DNA of 64,000 bases, taken from assembly GCA_910584975.1 (NCBI GenBank), contig CAJUEA010000002.1, positions 1 to 64,000 on the forward strand, written 5' to 3'. This DNA is from an uncultured Christensenella sp. GTDB taxonomy: Bacteria; Bacillota; Clostridia; Christensenellales; UBA3700. The notes beneath the pieces are model-generated. The model was not told the origin of the DNA and searched no databases. It saw only the letters and a list, made by a program, of their open reading frames with translations. This document shows positions 40,859-49,227 of the stretch, piece after piece (the first letter of the stretch is position 1; each line of letters opens with the position of its first letter). A program made the position numbers and the translations under genes.

Positions 40859-40887
40859 TTGACAAGCAAAAATAAAAATGCTATAAT
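40859..40887 (+). promoter_or_regulatory. Exact consensus promoter of the cobalamin operon
   Basis: TTGACA (40859-40864), 17-bp spacer, TATAAT (40882-40887). Transcription should begin near 40894, immediately before the riboswitch closing stem. Confidence 0.85.
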
Positions 40888-40894
40888 TTGAATA

Positions 40895-40955
40895 GTAAGG
40901 GAAGAGCGGTGCAAGTCCGTCGCAACTATTATTGCCGTACAGTCGGAATGCTTAC
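40895..40955 (+). ncRNA. Reduced cobalamin riboswitch
   Basis: The closing stem GTAAG (40895-40899) pairs with CTTAC (40951-40955). Inside are the cobalamin-riboswitch core GGGAA, then GGTGCAAGTCC (40908-40918), a short GCAA/TTGC hairpin, and a B12-box-like segment AGTCGGAATGC (40941-40951). At about 61 bases it is shorter than usual B12 riboswitches, lacking the peripheral arms. A terminator hairpin lies 67 bases downstream, and the operon encodes cobalamin-uptake components, which supports the call. Confidence 0.85.
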
Positions 40956-41021
40956 AAATTGTCTATCTGAATATGAGAAGTAAAATTGAATTAAAGCGAA
41001 TATTATGTTCGCTATTGTTTG

Positions 41022-41060
41022 TTTGCGACTTGTTTTTGGATGGTCGCAAAATTTTTTTTA
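41022..41060 (+). terminator. Riboswitch-controlled terminator
   Basis: Arms TTTGCGAC (41022-41029) and GTCGCAAA (41043-41050), followed by ATTTTTTTTA. It ends just before the SD AAGGAG of the first gene. A further hairpin AGCGAA/TTCGCT (40995-41013) lies between riboswitch and terminator and may take part in the switch. Confidence 0.85.
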
Positions 41061-41075
41061 CTAAGGAGAGTTTTT

Positions 41076-41516
41076 ATGAAAAAGAAACTTTTAATTGTGG
41101 CAATGTTGGTGGTTGTGATTATGACAGCTGTTTTGCTTGCAGGTTGCAGTGGGGATAAAATGCAACTTGGTTTTATGGAAAGTGCAGAAGGCACGGCTGA
41201 ATATTTAAAGGTAAATATTAAAGATTATGAGGGCAAAACTCTTGCAGATTTACTGAAAGGCGAGGAGTCATTGGGTGCAAAGCTTGAGGATTCCTCATAT
41301 GGTTCAGTTTTAACAGAGATAAAGGGTATTAAACAAGATAAAACTAACAAAATGTACATCATGATTTATACAAATTTGCAAGAATTTAAAGATGAGTGGT
41401 CTAGCACTAAAGAAATAGGTGGAGTGACTTTTCATACTGCGTCAGTTGGTATAAGTCAGTTACCAGTAAATAAAGATGCAAAATATATTTTTGTATTAGA
41501 AAAATCACAATGGTAA
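41076..41516 (+). CDS. DUF4430-like surface lipoprotein, cobalamin operon
   Basis: 146 aa from ATG 41076 (SD AAGGAG). Lipobox LLAGC, lipidated Cys24. The mature part fits a divergent DUF4430 (transcobalamin C-terminal-like) fold: YEGKTLADLLKGEESLGAKL, then SSYGSVLTEIKGI, MYIMIYTNLQEF, and VGISQLPVNKDAKYIFVLE. DUF4430 is related to the cobalamin-binding C-terminal domain of transcobalamin and intrinsic factor, so capture of cobalamin or its complexes at the cell surface is the likely role. First gene after the riboswitch terminator. Confidence 0.8.
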   Translation: MKKKLLIVAMLVVVIMTAVLLAGCSGDKMQLGFMESAEGTAEYLKVNIKDYEGKTLADLLKGEESLGAKLEDSSYGSVLTEIKGIKQDKTNKMYIMIYTNLQEFKDEWSSTKEIGGVTFHTASVGISQLPVNKDAKYIFVLEKSQW

Positions 41517-41520
41517 TTAA

Positions 41521-41784
41521 ATGGATAAAATTGAAACAATAAATTTGTTGAAAGACAAAGCTGAAAAATTGGGAAGACTTCCCAAAAAAAGCGATTTTGC
41601 ATCAAGTGAAATTTGTTTGATAAAGGCAAAACTTGGGCCTTGGAACAGGGCATTGGAGCAGGCGGGCTTAAAAGAAATCTCTGCACATTATCTTGAAAAA
41701 CAGGAAAAAGTCAAACAAAAAAGACAGCAAAAAAAGCAAATGAAATCAAGCAAAAATGCAGATAAGAATAGCATTATGCAATAA
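41521..41784 (+). CDS. Small protein with a homing-endonuclease-associated (HNH) repeat
   Basis: 87 aa. Residues 7-51 match the short helical repeat seen next to HNH/homing nucleases: KAEKLGRLPKKSDFASSEIC, then AKLGPWNRALEQAGLKE. The rest is a strongly basic Lys/Gln tail. There is no nuclease motif. Starts four bases after the preceding stop, so it is translated in the cobalamin operon, with no strong SD of its own. DNA binding is likely; a role in cobalamin uptake is not obvious. It could be a remnant of a mobile nuclease or a small regulator. Confidence 0.75.
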   Translation: MDKIETINLLKDKAEKLGRLPKKSDFASSEICLIKAKLGPWNRALEQAGLKEISAHYLEKQEKVKQKRQQKKQMKSSKNADKNSIMQ

Positions 41785-41897
41785 AGTTTATTTGAAATGC
41801 AACGCAAAATTTTAAATATTTTATGATAGCTGTTGTGAAAATTTTGTGTGCATGGCAAAATAAATTTTGATTTCAAAAAATATAGGCAGTAAATAAA

Positions 41898-43418
41898 ATG
41901 GAAAAATCAATCAAAAATCGGGGTGTTTTGTTAAAAATGGTGTTGGCAACAATGGTTTGTGTGCTTATTGTTGCCACGCTGATTGCGTTTGTTGGCTGTG
42001 CTAACGGCAATTATGACAACAATTCATTAACAATAGAATTTGGCAAAAAACAGACAAAGTTTACTTTGCCCAAAGATGTTTTGATTAGGGTGGAAAAGCA
42101 AACTAAGTATTATGTTTTTGAAAATATCCAGCCAAAGTCAAAAAAAGTGATTGGAGATTTAATTCAGTATGTTTACGACAATACAGATAGCAACAAAAAA
42201 GTGTTTCGTGTTGAAAAAGATGGCTCAATAACAAAAGCAGGTTATTTTGAGGAACAAGGTAAATTTGAAATTTCTCTTGATGGCAAGCAAAATGTTTATA
42301 AAAGAGAGAACTACATAACTAATAATTTGCCAAGGGGACTTTCCGGCGTTGAAGATCTTATGCTGACCAACATCGGTAACAATTATTTTAAGGTGCTTGA
42401 TATTGATGAAAAATTCGCGTTAAATTTGTACAGAAACAATATGATTATTGATAGTGCCACTGGTAATGTGCAAATTGAACCAAAATTTGAAATTGAGGTT
42501 ATGCATGGGGATAGCGTGCGCATTGAGAGAAAAAGAGAAAACAAGTTTGATGTTGTTGGCGTTAAATCTGGAGTAACTCAAGTTAAAATAAAATATCAAG
42601 CTATTGAGGTGCTTAGTGGTGGCAAATGGTTTTGTTACAATGCATCAAGCGAAAACAGAGAAGTTATTGCAAACTTTGCTGTTGGTGAGGATTTTGTTGA
42701 GGATGTTGACATAAAGCTTGTGAGCGACTTGTATGAAAGTAAAAATAAAGTTTTTGACAGCGAATTTGATACCATATATTATACAGGAGAAAAAGGAAAT
42801 ATTAAGGCACAAATAAATGGTGCAAGCAGTGTTTTGTGTCAAGGAAAAGCTGCCACCAAAATTAGTGAAAATGTTTTCGATTTGCAAATAAAAAGTGGCT
42901 ACAATGTTTTTGAAATTGTCAAAGGCGATAAACGGCAGTTTGTCACAATTTATGGTGCAAAAATAAGCATTGACATTCAAAATGAAAATGGAGAGATAAC
43001 TTCTGACAATAAAATTCAAGTTGGGGATAATATCAAAATAAAGGTAAATGGCATTTATAATACTTTGCCAAAAATGAGTGGTGTTTACAACCCCACTCAG
43101 CAATACTTAAGCAGTGCTACTCCAACTTATGGCTGTAAATTGCAAGTTGTGTTTGGGAATGGTGAAGAAAAAACTATAATTGATGCAAAATATATAAGTC
43201 AATATTATTACAAAGAAAATTCAGAGATTGAGTTTGAAATGAAATCAGAGTATTTACAAAACGGCAAATTTATGTTTGACTTGCAGTTTTACGCCAAATG
43301 GTGGGGAGAAAATTTGGGAGCTCACAGAGATATTAATGATAGTGGAGTGCAAACAAATATGGATGCAAAACTTTATGATGGCTATATTGGATTTTTTGAG
43401 CAAATATCTATTGAGTAA
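41898..43418 (+). CDS. Large surface lipoprotein, cobalamin operon
   Basis: 506 aa. N-terminal hydrophobic segment and lipobox-like FVGC (Cys34), so probably lipid-anchored. The mature part is beta-rich (KFEISLDGKQNVYKRENYI; KFEIEVMHGDSVRIERKREN; KISIDIQNENGEITSDNKIQ) and seems to hold several Ig-like or DUF4430-like modules; I cannot define the boundaries. Long lipoproteins of this kind accompany cobalamin ECF transporters in Clostridia, presumably as extracellular binding parts. A gap of 113 bases precedes it, without a terminator. Confidence 0.75.
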   Translation: MEKSIKNRGVLLKMVLATMVCVLIVATLIAFVGCANGNYDNNSLTIEFGKKQTKFTLPKDVLIRVEKQTKYYVFENIQPKSKKVIGDLIQYVYDNTDSNKKVFRVEKDGSITKAGYFEEQGKFEISLDGKQNVYKRENYITNNLPRGLSGVEDLMLTNIGNNYFKVLDIDEKFALNLYRNNMIIDSATGNVQIEPKFEIEVMHGDSVRIERKRENKFDVVGVKSGVTQVKIKYQAIEVLSGGKWFCYNASSENREVIANFAVGEDFVEDVDIKLVSDLYESKNKVFDSEFDTIYYTGEKGNIKAQINGASSVLCQGKAATKISENVFDLQIKSGYNVFEIVKGDKRQFVTIYGAKISIDIQNENGEITSDNKIQVGDNIKIKVNGIYNTLPKMSGVYNPTQQYLSSATPTYGCKLQVVFGNGEEKTIIDAKYISQYYYKENSEIEFEMKSEYLQNGKFMFDLQFYAKWWGENLGAHRDINDSGVQTNMDAKLYDGYIGFFEQISIE

Positions 43419-43443
43419 ACAAATAAAAACATAATGGTGTTAT

Positions 43444-43935
43444 ATGAAAAAAGGGTTGTTTATTTTTTTATCAGTTTTTTTGGTGCTTTTGGTAAGCTTT
43501 GGTATGCTTATTGGGTGCAGTGAGAGTCTTGGCGACAAAATTGGTGAGGCTACAATTTCCATTGAGTGCAAAACAATTTTGAATAATATGGAAAAAGCTG
43601 AACAAGGCTTGATTGACAATAATTTAATTCCAAATGACGGAATAATATTGGAAAAAGTTGGCGTTTCAATTTATGAAAAAGACAATGTTTATACTATGTT
43701 AAAAAGAGTTTGTAAACAAAACAAAATTCATTTGCATTGTGATTTTGAACCAGTTTTTAAAACTTATTACATAAAAGGTATAAATCACATTTATGAAATG
43801 AGTGTGGGAGAAAGTTCTGGGTGGATGTATTTTGTAAACAATGAACAACCAAATCAAGGTGCATCGCTTGTGAAAGTTGCAAACGGCGATGAAATTAGAT
43901 TTGCCTATACGGTTATAGCAGGAGATTTGCAATGA
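43444..43935 (+). CDS. DUF4430 (transcobalamin-like) lipoprotein
   Basis: 163 aa, lipobox LIGC with lipidated Cys25. The C-terminal half is a clear DUF4430 domain: VYTMLKRVCKQNKIHLHCDF, YIKGINHIYEMSVGESSGWM, YFVNNEQPNQGASLVKVANG and DEIRFAYTV. The Gly-Trp-Met-Tyr stretch and the closing NGDEIRFAYT are the family landmarks. It should bind cobalamin, or a corrinoid complex, outside the membrane and hand it to the ECF complex. Its stop overlaps the EcfT start (ATGA). Confidence 0.88.
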   Translation: MKKGLFIFLSVFLVLLVSFGMLIGCSESLGDKIGEATISIECKTILNNMEKAEQGLIDNNLIPNDGIILEKVGVSIYEKDNVYTMLKRVCKQNKIHLHCDFEPVFKTYYIKGINHIYEMSVGESSGWMYFVNNEQPNQGASLVKVANGDEIRFAYTVIAGDLQ

Positions 43936-44807
43936 ATTTGGAAAGAAAAAATCCAATAACAATTTTATGTTATCTGTTTTTTGTAATATTTATTACAATT
44001 TTCAGCACAAATCCAATTATGCTGGGGATATCTTTTGTGTCCAGCATACTTTTTTATTTTGCACTGAAAGGTTGGAAAAAAACATTGATAAGACTTGCTT
44101 ATTCACTTTTGTTTGTGGCGATTATCACTCTTGTTAATCCACTTTTTTCAAGACAAGGTATGACAGCGCTTTTTGAAATTGGTAGCTTGATTGTGACAAA
44201 AGAATCTATCCTTTATGGCGTTGCAATAGGCGTGATGTTTTCTTCCAGTATGATATGGTTTGGGGTGATGAATATTTTGCTTGATAGTGACAAAATTTCT
44301 TATATTTTTGGAAAATATACTCCGAAAATCGGCACTATTTTGTCAGTTTCGCTTGGATTGTTTCCAAAATATATCGCTCAATATAAAAAAATAGACAACA
44401 ATTTGAAAGCTCTTGGGCTTTATAATCAAGCAAGTTTGTGGCGTAAAATAAAACTCAAAATGCACACCTTGTCAACCTTGATAAGTTGGTCGATTGAAGG
44501 TGCTTTGACACTTTCAGATAGTATGTCGGCAAGAGGATATGACTTAAAGCACAAACGAGTTTTTGGCAAATATCATTTTGGTGTGTCCGACATAATTTTG
44601 CTGATAATCAGCATTGCAGTTGGTGTAGTGATTTTGGTTTTTATGGGGCTTGGCGTTGGCAGTTATTATTTTTATCCAACTTTTAAGCCATTGCAGTGGA
44701 ATGTGGATGTTTGGATATATTTTGCAACATTTTGTTTTATGAATTTAATGCTTGCAGTTGATTTATGGGAGATGATAAAATGGCAATTTTCGATATCAAA
44801 AATTTAA
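43932..44807 (+). CDS. ecfT: ECF transporter transmembrane component EcfT
   Basis: 291 aa. About six or seven membrane helices. The two coupling-helix motifs that contact the ATPases are visible: ALGLYNQASLWRKI region near 165-178 and SMSARGYDLKHKR near 199-211 (the AxGxxx/ARG signature of the CbiQ/EcfT family). It links the S-component to the fused ATPase encoded next. Overlaps the DUF4430 gene by four bases and the ATPase gene by 28 bases. Confidence 0.93.
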   Translation: MNLERKNPITILCYLFFVIFITIFSTNPIMLGISFVSSILFYFALKGWKKTLIRLAYSLLFVAIITLVNPLFSRQGMTALFEIGSLIVTKESILYGVAIGVMFSSSMIWFGVMNILLDSDKISYIFGKYTPKIGTILSVSLGLFPKYIAQYKKIDNNLKALGLYNQASLWRKIKLKMHTLSTLISWSIEGALTLSDSMSARGYDLKHKRVFGKYHFGVSDIILLIISIAVGVVILVFMGLGVGSYYFYPTFKPLQWNVDVWIYFATFCFMNLMLAVDLWEMIKWQFSISKI

Positions 44808-46423
44808 CTTTTACTTATAGTGGTGCAAAGTCTCCTGTTATTGACAATTTGAGTTTGAGCATTGAGCAAGGAGATTTTTGCGTAATATGTGGCAAGTCTG
44901 GTTCAGGAAAATCAACTTTGCTCAGATTGCTTAAAAGAGAGGTAGCTCCTCGTGGAGATATTAGTGGAGAAATTTTGTTCAATGATATGCAACCTTGCAA
45001 ATTGCAAAATGAGGTGTCTGTTTCTGAAATAGGTTTTGTTCACCAAGACATTGATAGTCAGCTTGTTTGTGACAAAGTGTGGAAAGAATTGTCTTTTGGA
45101 CTGGGTAATCTTGGTTTTGATGACGACTATATTGCTGCGAGAGTTGCAGAAGTGTCTGAATATTTTGGAATAAGCAAGTGGTATAATCGCAAAATAAGTG
45201 AGCTTTCGGGAGGCAGCAAGCAAATTGTTTCTCTTGCAGCTGTGATGACAATGAACCCAAAAGTTTTATTGCTTGATGAACCTACATCAATGCTTGACCC
45301 AATTGCAAAAAAGAATTTTGTGAGTATTTTGTCAAGATTGAACAAGGAGTTTGGCATTACCATTGTTATGGTTGAGCACAATTTGGAAAGTGTTTTTGAT
45401 ATTGCAACGCAAATTGTGGTTTTGGATAAAGGAAGAGTTGTTTGCAAGGAGAATCCATTGACACTTGCTGGCAAATTGTTTGATAACCCTTATGCAAAAT
45501 ATATTGGACTTACTGAATTTGCAGAAATTTACGCTCGATTTGAAAAAAATAAAATAATGCCAATTGATGTTAATGGAAAAAAAGCTTGGCTCAAAAACAA
45601 ATTAAGTGAAAACATAAATGACGGCAAAAATTTGCGAAATATAAGTACAAATTGCTCAGAAACTGCTGAAAAAGAAGTTTTGATAAAAGCTGACAAGCTT
45701 TGTTTTAGATATGACAAAAAGGGCGATGATATTGTAAAAGATTGTTCATTTGAGCTGAAAAAAGGCGAAATAGTTTGTGTTGTTGGTGGCAATGGTGGGG
45801 GAAAAACAACTTTTATCAATCTTTTAAATGGTGTGTTAAAAAGTTATTCGGGGCGTATTAAGGTGGATAAAAATTGCAAAATTGCAACAATGCCCCAAAA
45901 TGCAAAAGGCTTGTTTGTGGAAAATAGCGTGCAAGATGAGTTGCTTGTTTGTGCAAAACTTTTAAAAGTTGACAAAGCTGTTGCACTCAAGCTTATGGAA
46001 TATTTTGATTTGGAGCACATCAGTCAAAATCATCCATATGATATAAGTGGTGGCGAGGTGCAAAGGCTTGCTCTTGCAAAATTGTTTTTGACTAATCCGG
46101 ATATCATTATTTTGGATGAGCCAACTCAAGGTATGGATATGTCAGCAAAAGAATATTTGAAAAATTTGCTTGTCAAAAATAAAAATGAAGGAAAGGGAGT
46201 TATTGTTGTAACTCACGATTTGCGATTTGCTGCAAGTGTGGCAGATAGAGTCGGAATATTTTTTGATGGCAAAATTTTATCTTTGAGAGATGGAAAAGAG
46301 TTTTTTGCAGGAAATTCCCTTTACACAACCGAAAGCAGTTTGCTGACAAGAGATTTTGCAGATCATTTGTACTGCGTGGAAAAAATTGTTGATGAACTAA
46401 ATTATGATGAACATAACAAATAA
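44780..46423 (+). CDS. ecfA: ECF transporter ATPase, fused EcfA-EcfA'
   Basis: 547 aa from ATG 44780 (GGGAG upstream; an ATG 15 bases earlier has no SD). Two complete ABC ATPase domains in one chain. Domain 1 (about 1-235): Walker A GKSGSGKST (38-46), signature ELSGGS, Walker B LLLDEPT. Domain 2 (about 295-535): GGNGGGKTT, DISGGEVQRLAL, IIILDEPTQGMD, with the switch His in VTHDLRF. Most ECF systems use two separate proteins, although fused forms exist. It powers cobalamin uptake with EcfT and the S-component, and could also serve the solitary S-component at 33840. Confidence 0.95.
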   Translation: MAIFDIKNLTFTYSGAKSPVIDNLSLSIEQGDFCVICGKSGSGKSTLLRLLKREVAPRGDISGEILFNDMQPCKLQNEVSVSEIGFVHQDIDSQLVCDKVWKELSFGLGNLGFDDDYIAARVAEVSEYFGISKWYNRKISELSGGSKQIVSLAAVMTMNPKVLLLDEPTSMLDPIAKKNFVSILSRLNKEFGITIVMVEHNLESVFDIATQIVVLDKGRVVCKENPLTLAGKLFDNPYAKYIGLTEFAEIYARFEKNKIMPIDVNGKKAWLKNKLSENINDGKNLRNISTNCSETAEKEVLIKADKLCFRYDKKGDDIVKDCSFELKKGEIVCVVGGNGGGKTTFINLLNGVLKSYSGRIKVDKNCKIATMPQNAKGLFVENSVQDELLVCAKLLKVDKAVALKLMEYFDLEHISQNHPYDISGGEVQRLALAKLFLTNPDIIILDEPTQGMDMSAKEYLKNLLVKNKNEGKGVIVVTHDLRFAASVADRVGIFFDGKILSLRDGKEFFAGNSLYTTESSLLTRDFADHLYCVEKIVDELNYDEHNK

Positions 46424-47117
46424 AAACAAAATCAAAAATTTGATATTTTACTTTATTGCATTTGTGCTTGTTCCAACATTGATTGCAATAGGTTTGATTT
46501 TTATGCCAAGCAAAAGTTATGCTGTGGTATCTATTGTCATTGCAATTTTGATTAATGTGATTTTTTTGTTTGATTTTGAGCGAAAAAAAACTGCCACGAG
46601 AGAAATTGTGTTGATTGCAGTTATGGTTGCACTTACTGTTGTAAGCAGATTGCTTTTTGCCCCTATTCCGTCGTTTAAGCCAGTAACAAGCATTGTGATT
46701 ATTGCAGGCATTGCGTTTGGTGCAAGGGCAGGCTACATAACAGGTGCAATGGCTGCAGTTGTTTCGGACATATTTTTTGGGCAAGGTCCATGGACTCCTT
46801 TTCAAATGTTGGTTTGGGGGATTATCGGATTTTTTGCAGGAGTATTTTTTTACGGGAAAACTATCAAACTTTGGCTTGTTATGATTTATAGTATGATTAG
46901 TGGAGTTGTTTTTTCTGTTATTATGGATATTTGGACGGTTATTGCAATTGAAAACACTTTCAGCTTGATAAGATACAGCCAAGTTTTGCTTGCAAGCCTG
47001 CCTTTTATGGCAATTTATGCAGTTTCAAATTTGATTTTTACAATTGTTTTGACAAAACCATTTATGAAAAAATTGACTAGAATAAAAGATAAATTTGGAG
47101 TTTTTTGTAAAAGTTAA
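46404..47117 (+). CDS. ECF S-component, probably cobalamin (CbrT-like)
   Basis: 237 aa, about six helices after a two-helix N-terminal extension (IFYFIAFVLVPTLIAIGLIF). Core signatures: TREIVLIAVMVALTVVSRLL, PSFKPVTSIVIIAGIAFGAR, AGYITGAMAAVVSDIFFGQG and PWTPFQMLVWGIIGFFAGVF, the pattern of cobalamin-type S-components. Located in the same operon as the cobalamin riboswitch and DUF4430 lipoproteins, and overlapping the ATPase gene by 20 bases. This makes cobalamin the best substrate guess. A terminator follows. Confidence 0.88.
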   Translation: MMNITNKNKIKNLIFYFIAFVLVPTLIAIGLIFMPSKSYAVVSIVIAILINVIFLFDFERKKTATREIVLIAVMVALTVVSRLLFAPIPSFKPVTSIVIIAGIAFGARAGYITGAMAAVVSDIFFGQGPWTPFQMLVWGIIGFFAGVFFYGKTIKLWLVMIYSMISGVVFSVIMDIWTVIAIENTFSLIRYSQVLLASLPFMAIYAVSNLIFTIVLTKPFMKKLTRIKDKFGVFCKS

Positions 47118-47149
47118 ACAACATATATTTTAATTTGATTTGAAATAAA

Positions 47150-47190
47150 AAAGGAATGATTTTGCCAAAATCATTCCCTTTGTTTTTTTA
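47150..47190 (+). terminator. Terminator of the cobalamin operon
   Basis: Arms AAGGAATGATTTTG and AAAATCATTCCCTT with a short loop, then a long T run. Confidence 0.85.
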
Positions 47191-47257
47191 ATTTTTGTTT
47201 GTAATAAATATATTTATTTTATTCATTAAAAAATGTTGTTAATATTTAAAAATTTTT

Positions 47258-48205
47258 TTACCAAACATTGTTGATGACTTTGCCATTCACAAAGCCTGCA
47301 ATGTTGTCATCCATAATGTCCATTAGTCTGCCACGCGCTTCAACTGTTGCCCATGCAAGGTGAGGTGTGATAAAAGCGTTGTGGCAAGCAAAAAGTGGAT
47401 TGTCTTTTTCTGGTGGTTCTTTGGTAAGCACATCGCCACCATAAGCCAAGACTTTTCCGTTCTTCAAATTTTCTGCAAGTTCTTGTTCATTCACTAATCC
47501 ACCACGGGCAGTGTTGATTATGATTACATTGTCCTTCATTTGATTTATCGTTGCATTGCAAATCAATTTGTCGCTTTGCGCATTAAGTGGACAATGCAAG
47601 GATATAATATCGCTGTTTGCAAGCAAGTAGTCGAGTGATACAATTTGAGCATTTTCGTCTGTTCCACCACTTCTGCGATAGCCAAGCACATTCATGCCAA
47701 AAGCTTTTGCCATAATTGCCACTTGTTTTGCAATGTCGCCATATCCAATAAGCCCGATTGTTTTGCCCATAAGTTCAATTTGTCTTGTTTTGTTGTAGCA
47801 AAAGTCAGGACAAGCAGCCCATTCGCCATTTTTGACACTTTGGTTGTGCAAGCCAACTTGATTTGTTATCTCAAGCAACAGTGCAAAAGTGAATTGTGCC
47901 ACAGAAGGAGAGGAGTATTTTGGGATATTGCAAACATAAATACCTCTTTCTTTTGCAGTTTGAATATCAATGGAATTGTAACCAGTTGCAAGCATTGCAA
48001 TCATTTTCAGTTTTGGAAGCTGGTCAAAAATTGGTTTGTCAATTACAATTTTGTTTGCAAGCACAATATCAGCATTTTTTGCCCTTTGTGCAATCAATTC
48101 ATAAGGAGTGCGATCATAATAAATAACATCTCCGTATTTTTTCAAAAAATCATAATTGTAGTCGCCACGAGTTGCAGGGTATCCGTCCAAAATAACAATT
48201 TCCAT
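47258..48205 (-). CDS. D-2-hydroxyacid dehydrogenase (glycerate dehydrogenase-like)
   Basis: 315 aa. NAD-binding GLIGYGDIAKQVA in the middle of the chain; catalytic Arg in NTARGGLVNE, Glu in LTKEPPEKDNP, and His in FITPHLAWATVEARGRLMD. The last motif is typical of the glycerate dehydrogenase/hydroxypyruvate reductase branch. Expected reaction: NAD(P)H-dependent reduction of a 2-oxoacid to the D-hydroxyacid, or the reverse. SD AGAGGA before ATG 48205. Monocistronic; substrate not decided by context. Confidence 0.92.
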   Translation of the reverse strand: MEIVILDGYPATRGDYNYDFLKKYGDVIYYDRTPYELIAQRAKNADIVLANKIVIDKPIFDQLPKLKMIAMLATGYNSIDIQTAKERGIYVCNIPKYSSPSVAQFTFALLLEITNQVGLHNQSVKNGEWAACPDFCYNKTRQIELMGKTIGLIGYGDIAKQVAIMAKAFGMNVLGYRRSGGTDENAQIVSLDYLLANSDIISLHCPLNAQSDKLICNATINQMKDNVIIINTARGGLVNEQELAENLKNGKVLAYGGDVLTKEPPEKDNPLFACHNAFITPHLAWATVEARGRLMDIMDDNIAGFVNGKVINNVW

Positions 48206-48508
48206 ATTTTTATCCTCTTGTGCAATTTGTTTTACGATTGATATTTTAGCACAATGTCAAATAAAAATCAAATGTGCAGAGTTAAATTGTGCAAAAAGAG
48301 TAAATTTTGTAGACACTTTTTGCTTATTGTGTTATAATTTTATTGAAAGCTTTACATGTGCTTTGCGTTTAAACGAAGTAATGTCGATATGGTGTAAGAT
48401 TAGTTATTTATTAAAATATCTAATATAAGTTTGAAGTTGCTTGAAAAGTTTTATTTAACGATTAACAAAAAGTTTGACTACTATATAATTTGATTTTAAA
48501 GGATTAAT
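48206..48508. other. Divergent intergenic stretch
   Basis: Contains the promoter TAGACA-N17-TATAAT (48310-48338), which would give trmB a leader of about 165 bases. No riboswitch or small gene recognised. Confidence 0.45.
48310..48338 (+). promoter_or_regulatory. Promoter upstream of trmB
   Basis: TAGACA (48310-48315), 17-bp spacer, TATAAT (48333-48338). Confidence 0.55.
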
Positions 48509-49183
48509 ATGAGGCTTAGAAAAAAGAAAAATTTGGAAGAAAGAATATTGCAATGTGGAGATATACTGGCAGTTTATGAACAATATGACTTATATAGTCT
48601 TTCGGAAGACAAAAAATATAATATCATTGACACGCAAAAAGTGTTTGGAAACAACAATCCTGTTTATTTAGAGGTTGGTTGTGGGAAAGGCGGTTTTGTG
48701 TGCGAAATGGCAAGCAAACATCCTGAAATAAATTTTTTGGCAGTGGAAAAAATAAGCAATGTGCTAATTTGTGCAATGGAAAAAGCCATTGCCTTGGGAC
48801 TTAAAAATGTTGTTTTTTTGAATTGTGATGCATCAAATTTAGCATATTACATTGCTGCAAAATCCGTAAGCAGATTGTTTTTGAATTTTTCTTGCCCATG
48901 GCCAAAACAAAAATATGCAAATCAAAGATTGACAAATCCAAGATTTTTGAAAATATACAAACACCTTTTGATTGAAGAGGGAGACATAATTCAAAAGACG
49001 GATAGCTCGTTGATGTTTGAATATTCTGTGGAGCAGTTGTCGCAATTTGGATTTGGACTTTTTGATGTTACTTGCGATTTACATAACAGCAAAATTAAAA
49101 ACGAAGTTATGACGGAATATGAAAAATATTTTAGTGGGATAGGTAAGCCTATTTTTAGATTGCAAGCAAAACTTAACAAGTAA
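48509..49183 (+). CDS. trmB: tRNA (guanine-N7-)-methyltransferase
   Basis: 224 aa; uses S-adenosylmethionine to form m7G46 in tRNA variable loops. Landmarks: RLRKKKNLEERI at the start, SAM-binding LEVGCGKGGFVCEMASKHPE (motif I), then FLAVEKISNVLICAMEKA. FLNFSCPWPKQKYANQRLTN is the catalytic region, in which the family's usual FPDPWPK appears as FSCPWPK. AAAGGA serves as SD. The HydE gene follows after 44 bases and may be co-transcribed. Confidence 0.93.
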   Translation: MRLRKKKNLEERILQCGDILAVYEQYDLYSLSEDKKYNIIDTQKVFGNNNPVYLEVGCGKGGFVCEMASKHPEINFLAVEKISNVLICAMEKAIALGLKNVVFLNCDASNLAYYIAAKSVSRLFLNFSCPWPKQKYANQRLTNPRFLKIYKHLLIEEGDIIQKTDSSLMFEYSVEQLSQFGFGLFDVTCDLHNSKIKNEVMTEYEKYFSGIGKPIFRLQAKLNK

Positions 49184-49227
49184 TTTGTTTGTGAATTTGA
49201 TTTAATATCGATTTTTGAAGGATTTTT

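Noticed and set aside
46200..46982. 260-codon reverse-strand frame
   Set aside because: Antisense to the S-component gene; Asn/His/Lys-rich shadow sequence.
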